A stretch of DNA of 33,135 bases from Akkermansia sp. GTDB lineage: Bacteria; Verrucomicrobiota; Verrucomicrobiia; Verrucomicrobiales; Akkermansiaceae. The notes beneath the pieces are model-generated. The model saw nothing but the letters and a program-made list of their open reading frames with translations. It was not told the DNA's origin and ran no database searches. Positions 6,589 to 14,933 of this stretch are shown piece by piece (the stretch's first letter is position 1; each line of letters begins with the position of its first letter). The stretch spans positions 1 through 33,135 of the forward strand of contig JAUNNT010000025.1 in the NCBI GenBank assembly GCA_030531305.1. Reading direction: 5' to 3'. The translations under genes were made by a program, and so were the position numbers.

Positions 6589-8637
6589 CTACTTTCTCCA
6601 CTCCTTCAACGCCTGTTGCAGGGCGGGGGTGAACTCCTCGTCGCTGAAGAGGGAGATGCCTTGGATGCCGCGCGCGCGGAGGTCGTCCAGCGCGCGCTGC
6701 AGGGATTCCGGCGTGTAGTCCGGGAGGTGGAGCCCAGGGGCTATCGGGAAGCGTGATTGCGTTTCCTTCACGGCGGCGTCCGCCATGTCGTTCACCCAGG
6801 TGGCGGGCTCGTTGTAGAAGGAGAAGTAGTCCATGGGCAGGGCGAGGTCCAGCGGGAAGCGGCTCCAGTCCTGGCGCACCATCCTGGCGGCGGTCTGCGG
6901 TGTGGGGAACACGGCGCAGGCGGCGCTGCGGCCGTGCGAGCGCGCCCGCTCGCACAGCGCGCTCGCCAAATCGGCCACGCTCTGCAGACGGAACTCGCGC
7001 CACTCGGCATCGTGCTCCGCGTCCTCCTGCACGTCGCGCCCGTATTGCTCGCGGAACAGGCGGCGGCAGGTGGCGCAGTAGCAGAAGTCGTACGGGGCCA
7101 GCTCATGGTCCATGGTGAGCCCGTATTTCTCCCAGAGGCCGCGCGGGAGGACGACATCCGGCAGGCGCATGTAGTCCAGCTGGATGGCGCTCACGCCGGG
7201 GATGGCGGCGAACCGGTCCACGACTTTACACAGGTGTTCGCGCACGGTGGGGTTGTTGGGGCAGAAGAACTGGTAGTACCCCACGAACGGGCGTTCCTTC
7301 TCCACGGCGCAGGACTTGCCGTCGCGGCTCACGGCGTAGCATTCCGGGTGGGCTTTCAAAAAGTCCTTGTCCTGCGGACGGTTGACCGCCCATACCCAGG
7401 CGATGACGCGCAGTCCGGCCTTGCGGGCGCAGGGGGTGAGGGCCTGCACCTGCTCCACGGTGTCGCCGATGATGACGGTGTCCACGCCCGCCGCGGCGTA
7501 GTCCGCGAACCGCTTGTTCCAGAACGCGGCATCGTGCGTGCGGTTGCCGCCGTGCACCCAGAGGTAGATTTCCGGCTGCGGCTGCGCCACCCGCTGCGCG
7601 GTGAACGCGCCGTTGGAATCAAGCCGCAGCTCGCGCCCCGTGCGCGCGCAGAGGGTGGACACCGAGAAGAAGCGGGCATCCGCCATCACGCGCATGCCGT
7701 GCGGCGGGATGAGCGCGGTGTCGTACGCGCCGTGCTGGCGGCGGTGTTCCTCCTGCCGCTCCGCGTAGGCGTACAGGGCCAGGCGGGCGTCGTCCTCGGG
7801 GTCGGGTTCCGCTGATTCCCACACGCCCGCGGGCTGTGCGGAGAAGACCACGCGGCCCCAGTGCTCCGGCTGGTGGATGTTCACCACGCCCGTGGGCGCC
7901 CACACGTGGTTGCTCTCCGGCAGCGTGTTGCCCTGCGCATCCTTGCACTTGGCGTACCCGGTGGGGGAGGCGGCGTCCTTCTGCACCTGCCAGTTCACGC
8001 GGGAGAAGTTGAAGCGCATGGCGGTGCCGGGCTGCGGCGGCTCGTCCGCGCGCGGCAGGGCGCCGTGCGAGGTGATGCTGCGCCACGGGATGGCCATTTC
8101 CACGCTCCACCCGCTGTCGGTGTCGCCCGCGTTGTTGAGCGTGCCGCGCAGGTGCACAGCGTGCTTCAGGCCGGGCATGTCCCAGTCGTGCAGGATGACG
8201 GGGTTGGCGTGGCGGTAGGTGCGCGCGACGAGCAGTTCCCACACGGTGTTGAGCTGGTTGGTTTCCAGCTCGATGTAGTGGTTGCCCTCGCAGAGCGGGT
8301 CGATGAACACCTCGAAGTCGGGGTCGTGGAAGATGATGCTGTCGTGCTCCCGCTGCGTGGCCCAGAGGTTCTCCTCCGGCATGTCCGCCAGGATGTACAG
8401 GTAGCGGTCGTCCCAGAGCATGCGGATGGTGGTGCCGTCCTGCACGGCGGGACCCTCGATGTCCCGCAGGGGCGAGAGCGGGCGCGCGTGCTGCCACGCG
8501 GGCTCGTCTCCCTTGCCGTCGATGGTGATTTCCTGCGCGGCGCGCTGGCACACGTAGGGAGGCGGCATCAGCTCGTCTGCGGCGGCAAGCCCGCAGAGCG
8601 GCAGGAGCAGCGTTGTCAAAAGGGTGGTATGCGACAT
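6589..8637 (-). CDS. Secreted CBM9-like / GHL10-type glycoside hydrolase-like protein
   Basis: This 682-residue protein is predicted to be exported: it begins MSHTTLLTTLLLPLCGLAAA, a signal peptide. Residues about 30-240 resemble a family 9 carbohydrate-binding domain (ITIDGKGDEPAW, MLWDDRYLYILADM, VEMAIPWRSI). The C-terminal half, from about residue 370, looks like the TIM-barrel of the family 10-like glycosyl hydrolases (VIAWVWAVNRPQDKDFL, IQLDYMRLPD, ALPMDYFSFY). A Cys-rich CYCATC segment lies between barrel elements. The likely role is binding and possibly cleaving host or bacterial glycans; catalytic residues cannot be assigned with certainty. I chose the start at the signal peptide, not the open frame that extends 39 codons upstream into rlmH. 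It follows rlmH by 13 bases. Confidence 0.85.
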   Translation of the reverse strand: MSHTTLLTTLLLPLCGLAAADELMPPPYVCQRAAQEITIDGKGDEPAWQHARPLSPLRDIEGPAVQDGTTIRMLWDDRYLYILADMPEENLWATQREHDSIIFHDPDFEVFIDPLCEGNHYIELETNQLNTVWELLVARTYRHANPVILHDWDMPGLKHAVHLRGTLNNAGDTDSGWSVEMAIPWRSITSHGALPRADEPPQPGTAMRFNFSRVNWQVQKDAASPTGYAKCKDAQGNTLPESNHVWAPTGVVNIHQPEHWGRVVFSAQPAGVWESAEPDPEDDARLALYAYAERQEEHRRQHGAYDTALIPPHGMRVMADARFFSVSTLCARTGRELRLDSNGAFTAQRVAQPQPEIYLWVHGGNRTHDAAFWNKRFADYAAAGVDTVIIGDTVEQVQALTPCARKAGLRVIAWVWAVNRPQDKDFLKAHPECYAVSRDGKSCAVEKERPFVGYYQFFCPNNPTVREHLCKVVDRFAAIPGVSAIQLDYMRLPDVVLPRGLWEKYGLTMDHELAPYDFCYCATCRRLFREQYGRDVQEDAEHDAEWREFRLQSVADLASALCERARSHGRSAACAVFPTPQTAARMVRQDWSRFPLDLALPMDYFSFYNEPATWVNDMADAAVKETQSRFPIAPGLHLPDYTPESLQRALDDLRARGIQGISLFSDEEFTPALQQALKEWRK

Positions 8638-8650
8638 GGTGAAAGGTTGG

Positions 8651-9091
8651 TTAGTCTCGGTGGTAGGGGCTGCCCGCCAGCAGGGTGTGGATGCGGTACA
8701 CCTGCTCCAGCAGAACCACCAGCGCCAGCTCGTGCTGCACGGTGTGGCGGCCAAGCGAGAGCACGTGGTCGCAGGCGTCGCGCAGGGCCTGGGTGTGGCC
8801 GTCCGCCGCGCCGATGAGGAAGGCCACGTGCTTGACGGCGTGCAGCTGCCATCCGCGCACGCGCTGCTCGAACTCGCGCGTGCTCCAGTTCTCGCCGCGC
8901 TCGTCCATGGCGATGCGCAGGCAGCCCTGCGAGGCCTCCAGCAACCGCGCGGAAACGTCCTCCGCCGTGCCGTCCTTCACATAGCGCAGCTCCACCCTGC
9001 CGAGCGGCCGCAGGCGCTCCTCGAAGAAGCGCACGCCATCACGCGTGTACGGGATGCTCGGCTTGGCGGCGGCTATGATGCGAAAGTCCAT
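8651..9091 (-). CDS. rlmH: 23S rRNA pseudouridine-1915 N3-methyltransferase RlmH
   Basis: A SPOUT-class methyltransferase that uses SAM to methylate pseudouridine 1915 in helix 69 of 23S rRNA. At 146 residues it is slightly shorter than E. coli RlmH (155). The C-terminal trefoil-knot half is clear: AFLIGAADG matches the IGGAxG SAM loop, [20 protein letters not shown] matches the LSLxxxTxPHxLxRxxLxE segment, and the protein ends in SPYHRD like the family NHPYHRE. The SAM loop is altered (GAADG for GGxxG). The start codon is preceded within three bases by an A/T-rich heptad repeat, so there is no Shine-Dalgarno sequence. It lies between hemL and the GHL10-like gene on the same strand. Confidence 0.88.
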   Translation of the reverse strand: MDFRIIAAAKPSIPYTRDGVRFFEERLRPLGRVELRYVKDGTAEDVSARLLEASQGCLRIAMDERGENWSTREFEQRVRGWQLHAVKHVAFLIGAADGHTQALRDACDHVLSLGRHTVQHELALVVLLEQVYRIHTLLAGSPYHRD

Positions 9092-9093
9092 GG

Positions 9094-9128
9094 GATTTAC
9101 AATTTACGATTGACGATTTACAATTTGG
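9094..9128. repeat. Heptanucleotide tandem repeat at the rlmH start
   Basis: Five seven-base units run head to tail on the plus strand: GATTTAC, AATTTAC, GATTGAC, GATTTAC, AATTTGG. The array fills the middle of the gap between hemL and rlmH and ends three bases from the rlmH ATG (minus strand). Its A/T content contrasts sharply with the GC-rich surroundings. Confidence 0.75.
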
Positions 9129-9159
9129 AAGTTCGCGCGCCTGCCGGCGCGGGGCGGTA

Positions 9160-10440
9160 TCAGGTGAGTGCGGCCAGGGCGTTTCGGATGGCGGCGGTGG
9201 TGCGGTCGATGTCGTCCTCGGTGTGGGCGGTGGAGATGAACCCGGTCTCGTACGGGGAGGGTGCCACGTACACGCCCTGCTCCAGCATGCTGAGGAAATA
9301 CTGCTTGAACATGGGGAAGCTGCCTGTGGAGGCGGTTTCCAGGTCCACCACGTCCTGCGTGGTGAAGAAGAGGCAGAACATGGAGCCGCTGCGCTTGAAG
9401 GTGAGCGGCAGGTGCAGATCGTGCAGCGCGGCGCGCACGCCTTCCTCCAGCCGCGCGCCGAGGGCTTCCAGACGGCCGTAGCAGTCGTGCTCCTCCAGGT
9501 AGGTGAGCTGTGCGAGCCCGGCGGCCATGGCCACGGGGTTGCCGCTGAGCGTTCCGGCCTGGTAGACGGGGCCGAGCGGGGCCACGCATTCCATGATGTC
9601 GCGCCTGCCGCCGTAGGCCCCCACGGGCAGCCCGCCGCCGATGACCTTGCCGAGCGTGGTGATGTCTGCGGTGATGCCCTCCTTGCCCGCCACGCCGGAG
9701 GTGGAGATGCGGAACCCGGTCATCACCTCGTCGAAGATAAGCAGGGCGCCCTCGCGCGCCGTGATGGCGCGCAGGAACTCCAGGTACCCCGGCATGGGCA
9801 GGTAGAAGCCCGCGTTGCCGGGGTAGGGCTCCACAATCACGCCTGCTATTCTGCCCGCGTACTGTTTGAACGCCTGTTCCACGGCGGCGGGGTTGTTGTA
9901 CGGCAGCACGATGGTGAGCGCCGCGAACTCCGGCGGCACGCCCGCGCTGTCCGGCTGCCCGCCCGTGAGCGCGCCGCTTCCGGCGGACACCAGCAGGCTG
10001 TCCGCATGGCCGTGGTAGCAGCCCGCAAACTTGATGATGTACGGCCGCCCGGTGAACCCGCGCGCCAGGCGCACGGCGCTCATGGTGGCCTCCGTGCCGC
10101 TGTTGGTCATGCGCACCATCTGCATGCCGGGTACGCGGCGGCACAGGTGTTCCGCCATGTCCACCTCCACGCGCGTGGGGATGCCGTAGCCCAGGCCGTT
10201 GGGCACCGCGCGCTGCACCGCCTCCATCACGCATGCGGGTGCATGCCCCAGGATGGCGGGTCCCCACGTGCCCACGTAGTCGATGTACTCCTTCCCGTCC
10301 TCGTCCCACAGGTGCGCGCCCTGCGCGCGTGTCACGAAAAACGGTGCGCGCTCCAACCGCCTGAACGCGCGCACCGGTGAATTCACCCCGCCGGGTATCA
10401 CGCGCCGCGCACGCTCATACAGCTCTTCCGATATCGCCAT
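9160..10440 (-). CDS. hemL: Glutamate-1-semialdehyde 2,1-aminomutase
   Basis: A PLP enzyme that converts glutamate-1-semialdehyde to 5-aminolevulinate, the last step of the C5 route to tetrapyrroles. The 426-residue protein begins with VIPGGVNSPVRAF, the family N-terminal signature. It has the PLP phosphate-loop region MTNSGTEATMSAVRLAR, CYHGHADSLLVSAGSGA, the Asp of FDEVMTGFR that contacts the PLP ring nitrogen, and the Schiff-base Lys265 in TTLGKVIGGGLPVGA. Length and motifs are complete. The run of G just before the ATG may serve as a ribosome-binding site. A perfect 8-bp inverted repeat lies 12 bases upstream of the start. Confidence 0.97.
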   Translation of the reverse strand: MAISEELYERARRVIPGGVNSPVRAFRRLERAPFFVTRAQGAHLWDEDGKEYIDYVGTWGPAILGHAPACVMEAVQRAVPNGLGYGIPTRVEVDMAEHLCRRVPGMQMVRMTNSGTEATMSAVRLARGFTGRPYIIKFAGCYHGHADSLLVSAGSGALTGGQPDSAGVPPEFAALTIVLPYNNPAAVEQAFKQYAGRIAGVIVEPYPGNAGFYLPMPGYLEFLRAITAREGALLIFDEVMTGFRISTSGVAGKEGITADITTLGKVIGGGLPVGAYGGRRDIMECVAPLGPVYQAGTLSGNPVAMAAGLAQLTYLEEHDCYGRLEALGARLEEGVRAALHDLHLPLTFKRSGSMFCLFFTTQDVVDLETASTGSFPMFKQYFLSMLEQGVYVAPSPYETGFISTAHTEDDIDRTTAAIRNALAALT

Positions 10441-10452
10441 GCCCCCATTTTA

Positions 10453-10491
10453 GCACATGGCATGCACCATGTGCAATGGACAATGTGCAAA
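10453..10491. repeat. Inverted repeat plus heptad repeat upstream of hemL
   Basis: GCACATGG (10453-10460) pairs perfectly with CCATGTGC (10467-10474) around a six-base loop. Seven-base units overlap and extend it: GCACCAT, GTGCAAT, GGACAAT, GTGCAAA (10464-10491). On the minus strand the hairpin is followed by TAAAA and then the hemL start. It lies between the outer-membrane protein gene and hemL and could act as a weak terminator, an mRNA processing site or a protein-binding site. Confidence 0.6.
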
Positions 10492-10504
10492 TCGGGAAAT
10501 TGCG

Positions 10505-11308
10505 TCAAAATCGCACGGAGAGGCCGGCGTGGACCTCATGCCAGCGCATGGAGCGTGCGTTGAGCTTGGAGGAGGCGGGCGTGTAGTGGGAGTGGTAGGT
10601 AATGTCCGGCTCCGCGGTGCTGCCGTAGTATTGGTAGCCCACGTTGACGTGGACGGTCTTGCTGATGCGGAAGGCTAAACCCGCGCCGAAGGCGTAACCG
10701 AACCCGGCGGTGCCCTTGGTGTGGAAGTCCTCGTAGTAGCACCCGTGGTGGTAGTAGTAGCGGTCACCGTCGGAGACGTTGAGGAAATCCACATCCAGAC
10801 CGGCCTTGGCGGCGGCGTAGAAATGCACGTTGCGCGCGGCGTTGAGGGGCTGGCGGAACTCGTAGCCGCCCATCAGGGAGAAGCGGCTGCGGTAGAAGCG
10901 GTAGCTCTCGTACCAGCTTGTGTGGTGGCCGTCCATGGCGGCCAGGCGCACGTGGTCCGTGCCTCCGGCGTAGCCGATGTCCAGGGTGAGCGACTGGCGC
11001 GGCGTGAAGCACCACGCGCCCTGGATGTTGAAGCCGAACACATCCGTGGCGAACTGGCTGTGCGGCGCGGCGTTGAAGCCGTACAGGAAATCAAGCGACC
11101 ACGCGCAGCGCGGCTGGATGTCCACAAAGACGGGCTGTTCACCGTAGTACGGTGTTTCCGCGGGTTGGTAGGCGGCGGGCTGCTCCGCCACGGGCGGGGG
11201 TACGGCGCCGGGAGCCTGGCCGTACACGGGCAGGTTGGCGGGAAGCGGGGCGGCTATGCTTGCGGCGGGCGCAAGCGCCAACAGGGCGATGATAGCGGAT
11301 TTTGTCAT
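10505..11308 (-). CDS. Outer-membrane beta-barrel protein (OmpA/opacity-like)
   Basis: This 267-residue protein has a cleavable signal peptide (MTKSAIIALLALAPAASIAA) and a Pro-rich linker with PAYQPAETPYYGEQP. Alternating hydrophobic and aromatic strands typical of a small eight-stranded barrel follow (SLTLDIGYAGG, GYEFRQPLNA, FGYAFGAGLAFRIS, HVNVGYQYYGS). It ends in SVRF, with the terminal Phe expected of a BAM substrate. The specific role is unknown; surface-exposed loops rich in Tyr, His and Asp suggest variable environment contact. It sits upstream of hemL, separated by the repeat-bearing gap. Confidence 0.85.
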   Translation of the reverse strand: MTKSAIIALLALAPAASIAAPLPANLPVYGQAPGAVPPPVAEQPAAYQPAETPYYGEQPVFVDIQPRCAWSLDFLYGFNAAPHSQFATDVFGFNIQGAWCFTPRQSLTLDIGYAGGTDHVRLAAMDGHHTSWYESYRFYRSRFSLMGGYEFRQPLNAARNVHFYAAAKAGLDVDFLNVSDGDRYYYHHGCYYEDFHTKGTAGFGYAFGAGLAFRISKTVHVNVGYQYYGSTAEPDITYHSHYTPASSKLNARSMRWHEVHAGLSVRF

Positions 11309-11396
11309 GGTTGTCAGTGTTGTGAGGGAACGTTGGTTGCCTCAATGGGAGAGGCGCGGGAGAAAGGGAAATTTATTCAGCGCAGACACGCGGGGC

Positions 11397-13421
11397 TCAC
11401 TTGGCACCGAGCTGCTGCTTCCAGTGGCGCATCAGCACGGCGAAGGGCTTGTCGGATTCCGCGTTGTCCTTGTACGGGTCCAGGGAGAAGGCCTTGGCGT
11501 ACTCGCCGCGCAGCATGAGCGCCAGGCAGTGCATCTCGTTGGCGAAGCTGGCGTCGCCCTTCTCCACGTGGGAGGCGGCGTTGTGGAAGAGCTGGGGCGA
11601 GGCCATGGCCTTGATGGGATCCTCCCCGTGCTTGCGGAAGGCGGCGAAGGCGGCCTTGGCAACCTTGCAGAGCTCCTGCTGCACCTGCAGCTCCGTCTTT
11701 TCCGCGGGGGAGAGCTTGAGCGTGGAGAGCACCTGCATGGCACCCTGCGCCTGGTCCAGCATGCCGCTGCCCAGCAGGTGGAGCACGCGCTCGCGTGTCT
11801 TGGGCACGGCATCGTGCGCCAGCTGCAGCTCATAGCTCTTGAACGGGGCCACCAGCTCCGCGAGGGAGCCGCTGCCCTGTTCCACCTCGTCGGAGGCCGC
11901 TTTTGCGAGCGCCTGCGCCTCCGTGACGAACCCGTCCTCCATGTCGCGGGCGGCGGCCACGGCGGCCGCGGCCACGCGCAGCAGGGGCTGGCGGATATCC
12001 TGCAGCCTGCCGACATCCAGCGGGGCCTGCGCCTTGGCCAGCTCAACGGCGGCCTGCGTCTCCTGCCAGCCGCCGGGGGCGGTGAGGGAAGCATTTTCTG
12101 CGGCGGCGTAGTGGCGGGCCGCGCGCTCCAGCAGGGCGTCCGCGTCCTGCACGGGCGCTCCCTGCAGCACCTTGAACATGGCGGCCATCAGGCCCGCTCG
12201 CGCGCCGGCGGCGGGGTCCTGCGCCTTTTCCGCGAGCTTCTGGTAGATGGATGCGGCGGCCTGCCATTGGGAGGCGCCGATGAGGCTCTCGGCCTTGGCG
12301 GCGTCCTGCCAGTCGGGGAAGGAGCGGTCGGTGGGAGCGGTGAGGTATTTCTGCTCCTCGCGCACGGTGGTGGAGCACACCACGGTGGTGGCCAGGATGA
12401 TGCCCAGCAGGGCGGACCCCGCCAGTATCATGATTTCGCGCTTCTTCTCCTGGAGCCACAGGCGGGTGGCGCGCCGCTGGCCCTCGCGGGCCAAATGCTC
12501 CTGCACCTCCGCCAGCTCGGCGAGCACGTCGCGGTAGTCCGCCGGGCGGTCGTCAGGCTTGAACGCGGACATATGGTCCACGAAGTCGCACAGGTCCGGG
12601 TCCAGGTGCGGGTAGGCGGTGCGCATGCGCGGGAACTTCTCTTTCAATGCCAGCAGCGAGCTCACGGAGGTGAACTCCTCCGGCATGGTGTCCACGCCCG
12701 TCAGGAGGTTGCGCAGGGTCATGCCCAGCGCATAGATGTCGCTGCGCACGTCCTCCTTCTCGCGCCGCAGGGTTTCCGGCGGCACGTAGAACGGGGTGGC
12801 CCAGATGACCTCCTCGGTGTCGCCGTCGGCTTCCTGGCTCTCCATGGAGAGGCCGAAGTCCAGCACCTTGGCCTGGTTGTCCTTGGTGATGATGACGTTT
12901 CCGGGTTTGACGTCGCGGTGGAGCAGCCCGGCCTCGTGGGCGGCCTGGAGGCCGAGGGCGACCTGGCGGATGATTTCCACGGCCTGGTTGGGCAGCAGGA
13001 ACTTGCGGCGGTCGATGATGAGCTCCAGGTTTTCGCCGTCCACCAGCTCCATGGCGATGTAGAACTGCCCCTTGTCCCAGCCGGCGGAGTACACGGACAC
13101 CACGTTCTCATGGCGCACCTTGGCCATGAGCGAGCATTCGCCCTCGAACTTGCGGATGCGGTCCTCCTGGGTGCGGTAGGTCTCGTTGAGCAGCTTGATG
13201 GCGAGCGGGCGGCCCAGGGTGGGGTCGTACGCGCGCATGACGACGCTCATGCCGCCGATGCCGAGGATGTTGTCGAGGCGGAAGTTGGCGAGAGTGGTGT
13301 TGGCGCGGCCCTCCCTGCCGCACCGGGGGCAGGAGACCTCCGCGAGGAACCCCATTTTTGAGGTGTCCACGGCGGTGCCGCACTCCGGGCACGTCCATTC
13401 GCTCTTGTTCGCCTCGTCCAT
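11397..13421 (-). CDS. Membrane-anchored Hanks-type Ser/Thr protein kinase with N-terminal zinc ribbon
   Basis: Of 674 residues, the first 40 form a CPECG/CPRCG zinc ribbon (Cys11, Cys14, Cys31, Cys34). A complete kinase domain follows at about 48-310: ILGIGGMSVVMRA as the Gly-rich loop, Lys76 in LAIKLL, HRDVKPGN with Asp170, DFG at 188-190, and the ATPFYVPPE activation-segment end. One transmembrane helix lies at about 330-349. The remaining roughly 325 residues are helical and Ala-rich, resembling TPR-type or coiled-coil repeats, and are expected on the periplasmic side. This layout suggests envelope signals sensed outside and passed to the kinase. It is 15 bases downstream of the ROK gene, so the two are probably coexpressed. 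Confidence 0.93.
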   Translation of the reverse strand: MDEANKSEWTCPECGTAVDTSKMGFLAEVSCPRCGREGRANTTLANFRLDNILGIGGMSVVMRAYDPTLGRPLAIKLLNETYRTQEDRIRKFEGECSLMAKVRHENVVSVYSAGWDKGQFYIAMELVDGENLELIIDRRKFLLPNQAVEIIRQVALGLQAAHEAGLLHRDVKPGNVIITKDNQAKVLDFGLSMESQEADGDTEEVIWATPFYVPPETLRREKEDVRSDIYALGMTLRNLLTGVDTMPEEFTSVSSLLALKEKFPRMRTAYPHLDPDLCDFVDHMSAFKPDDRPADYRDVLAELAEVQEHLAREGQRRATRLWLQEKKREIMILAGSALLGIILATTVVCSTTVREEQKYLTAPTDRSFPDWQDAAKAESLIGASQWQAAASIYQKLAEKAQDPAAGARAGLMAAMFKVLQGAPVQDADALLERAARHYAAAENASLTAPGGWQETQAAVELAKAQAPLDVGRLQDIRQPLLRVAAAAVAAARDMEDGFVTEAQALAKAASDEVEQGSGSLAELVAPFKSYELQLAHDAVPKTRERVLHLLGSGMLDQAQGAMQVLSTLKLSPAEKTELQVQQELCKVAKAAFAAFRKHGEDPIKAMASPQLFHNAASHVEKGDASFANEMHCLALMLRGEYAKAFSLDPYKDNAESDKPFAVLMRHWKQQLGAK

Positions 13422-13436
13422 CCGCGTGTGGCGTGG

Positions 13437-14840
13437 TCAGCCGAGCTTGGGGAGGGATGCGGCGGCCACGGCCTGGCCGTGGCGCTTGGTCTTCTCGTCC
13501 GGCACGCAGAGGTTGATGTGCAGCTCCGGGAACTCGCCCGCCAGCACCTCGTTCGCCTTGTCGATGATGATCTGGCCGCCCTCGCCGGACGCCACGCGCC
13601 CCAGGAACAGGAGGTGGCGCACCTCGTAGAACGTGGCGAAGTACGCGATGGTGTAGCCGAACTCCACGCCGATAGTCTCGTAGATCTTGCGGGCGCGCTC
13701 GTCGCCCTCCGCCATGGCGGCCTGCACCTTCTTGAGCTGCTCCGGGAACGGCATGTCGCCGAACTCGTACCCGGCGCGCGGCGCCAGGCGCGCCACGGCC
13801 TGCTGGGAGAAGTACATGGCGCCCACGCCCATGTCGCCGGACCACTCGTCCACGCCGCCGTCCGCCTGGTAGTCCACGGGGACGAAGGCGAGCTCGTTGA
13901 GCCAGGGCATGATGTGACCCTCCGGGTCCACGTATCCGGCGGCGAGCGAGGTGCCCATGGCGATGCCGAGCACGGCGTCGTCGTTGAGCGCCATGGCGCC
14001 CGCAAGCGCGGTCACCTCGCCGTCGTTCACCACCTCGAACGGCACGTCCTTGCCCATGCGCTCGCACCAGCGGTCCTTCAGCGTGAAGAACATGCGGCGC
14101 GTCACGCGCTCGAAGTCGTCCTTGGCGATACCGCGGAAGAGGGAAGCCACCTTGGGCTCGTTGTTCACGTACACGCCGGCGGCGGAACCGCCGATGGCAT
14201 CCACCTGCGGCAGGTGCTTGGCCGCGCGGATGAGGGAGTCGTCGACGCCCTCCAGCTGATAGTTGGGGTCGGTCTGGTGGTAGAGGTCCCACACGATTTC
14301 CTCGGAGAACACCACCTCGCCGTTCACCACGGCTGCCGCCTTGCGGTCGGAGCCGCCCAGGTCGAACCCGATGCGGTAGCCGTCCAGGTTGCGGCCCAGC
14401 GAGACGGAGGAGGATTTCTCCTCCGGCAGGTCGGCTGCGGAGGCCACCTTCACGATGGTGAAGTGCTGGCCGTACACGCTGTTCTCATAGTCCCAGTCGA
14501 ACTCGCGGGAGCCGCCCTCGCGGTAGATATCGGAGAGCATGTCTGCAATCGCGTCGTCCCCGGCCACCATGAGCGTGCAGCCGCCCTTCATCCACAGCAG
14601 GAACTTCACGATGCGCTCCACGTACGTGCGGTTCAGCGCCACGTTCTCGCCCTCGTGCGGCAGCACCGTGCCGCTCCAGCGGAAGCACGTGCCGTCCAGG
14701 CGCGTCATGGCCATATCCAAGCGGTGCGCACCGGGCGTGGCCGCCACTTTTTCCTGGTAGGCGCGCGTCCACAGCACGGGCGCCACAAACTCCGGATCCA
14801 ACACGGGTATGTATTTCGGTGTGATATTCATAAGCTGCAT
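13437..14840 (-). CDS. ROK-family sugar kinase-like protein with N-terminal extension
   Basis: A ROK fold (glucokinase/NBD-HSP70 class) starts near residue 160 with GFDLGGSDRKAAAVVNG, the phosphate-1 motif. It continues with VNDGEVTALAGA, where Asp is the expected catalytic base, and GIAMGTSLAAGYVDPEGHI. The usual zinc-binding Cys motif of many ROK members is absent. No DNA-binding helix-turn-helix is seen. Instead there is an extension of roughly 155 residues (from MNITPKYIPVLDPEF) that I cannot assign. Starts at 14861, 14840 and 14831 are possible; I chose 14840 because AAGGG lies nine bases upstream. The substrate is unknown. It sits between thiD and the kinase gene. Confidence 0.85.
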   Translation of the reverse strand: MQLMNITPKYIPVLDPEFVAPVLWTRAYQEKVAATPGAHRLDMAMTRLDGTCFRWSGTVLPHEGENVALNRTYVERIVKFLLWMKGGCTLMVAGDDAIADMLSDIYREGGSREFDWDYENSVYGQHFTIVKVASAADLPEEKSSSVSLGRNLDGYRIGFDLGGSDRKAAAVVNGEVVFSEEIVWDLYHQTDPNYQLEGVDDSLIRAAKHLPQVDAIGGSAAGVYVNNEPKVASLFRGIAKDDFERVTRRMFFTLKDRWCERMGKDVPFEVVNDGEVTALAGAMALNDDAVLGIAMGTSLAAGYVDPEGHIMPWLNELAFVPVDYQADGGVDEWSGDMGVGAMYFSQQAVARLAPRAGYEFGDMPFPEQLKKVQAAMAEGDERARKIYETIGVEFGYTIAYFATFYEVRHLLFLGRVASGEGGQIIIDKANEVLAGEFPELHINLCVPDEKTKRHGQAVAAASLPKLG

Positions 14841-14933
14841 GAGGTTGCACCCTTGTACCATGAATCACGCGCGCGCACAAGCAAAAACGCTCGCATGGCG
14901 GAGGCGGCGGAATCGAGATGAAGAAGCAGTAGG

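Noticed and set aside
8638..8754. Upstream extension of the GHL10-like protein into rlmH
   Set aside because: The signal peptide at 8637 marks the real N-terminus; the extension overlaps rlmH in another frame.
11235..13361. Long plus-strand open frame (708 codons) opposite the kinase gene
   Set aside because: Antisense shadow of a gene with intact kinase motifs; composition is rich in His, Gly, Leu and Val with no domain.
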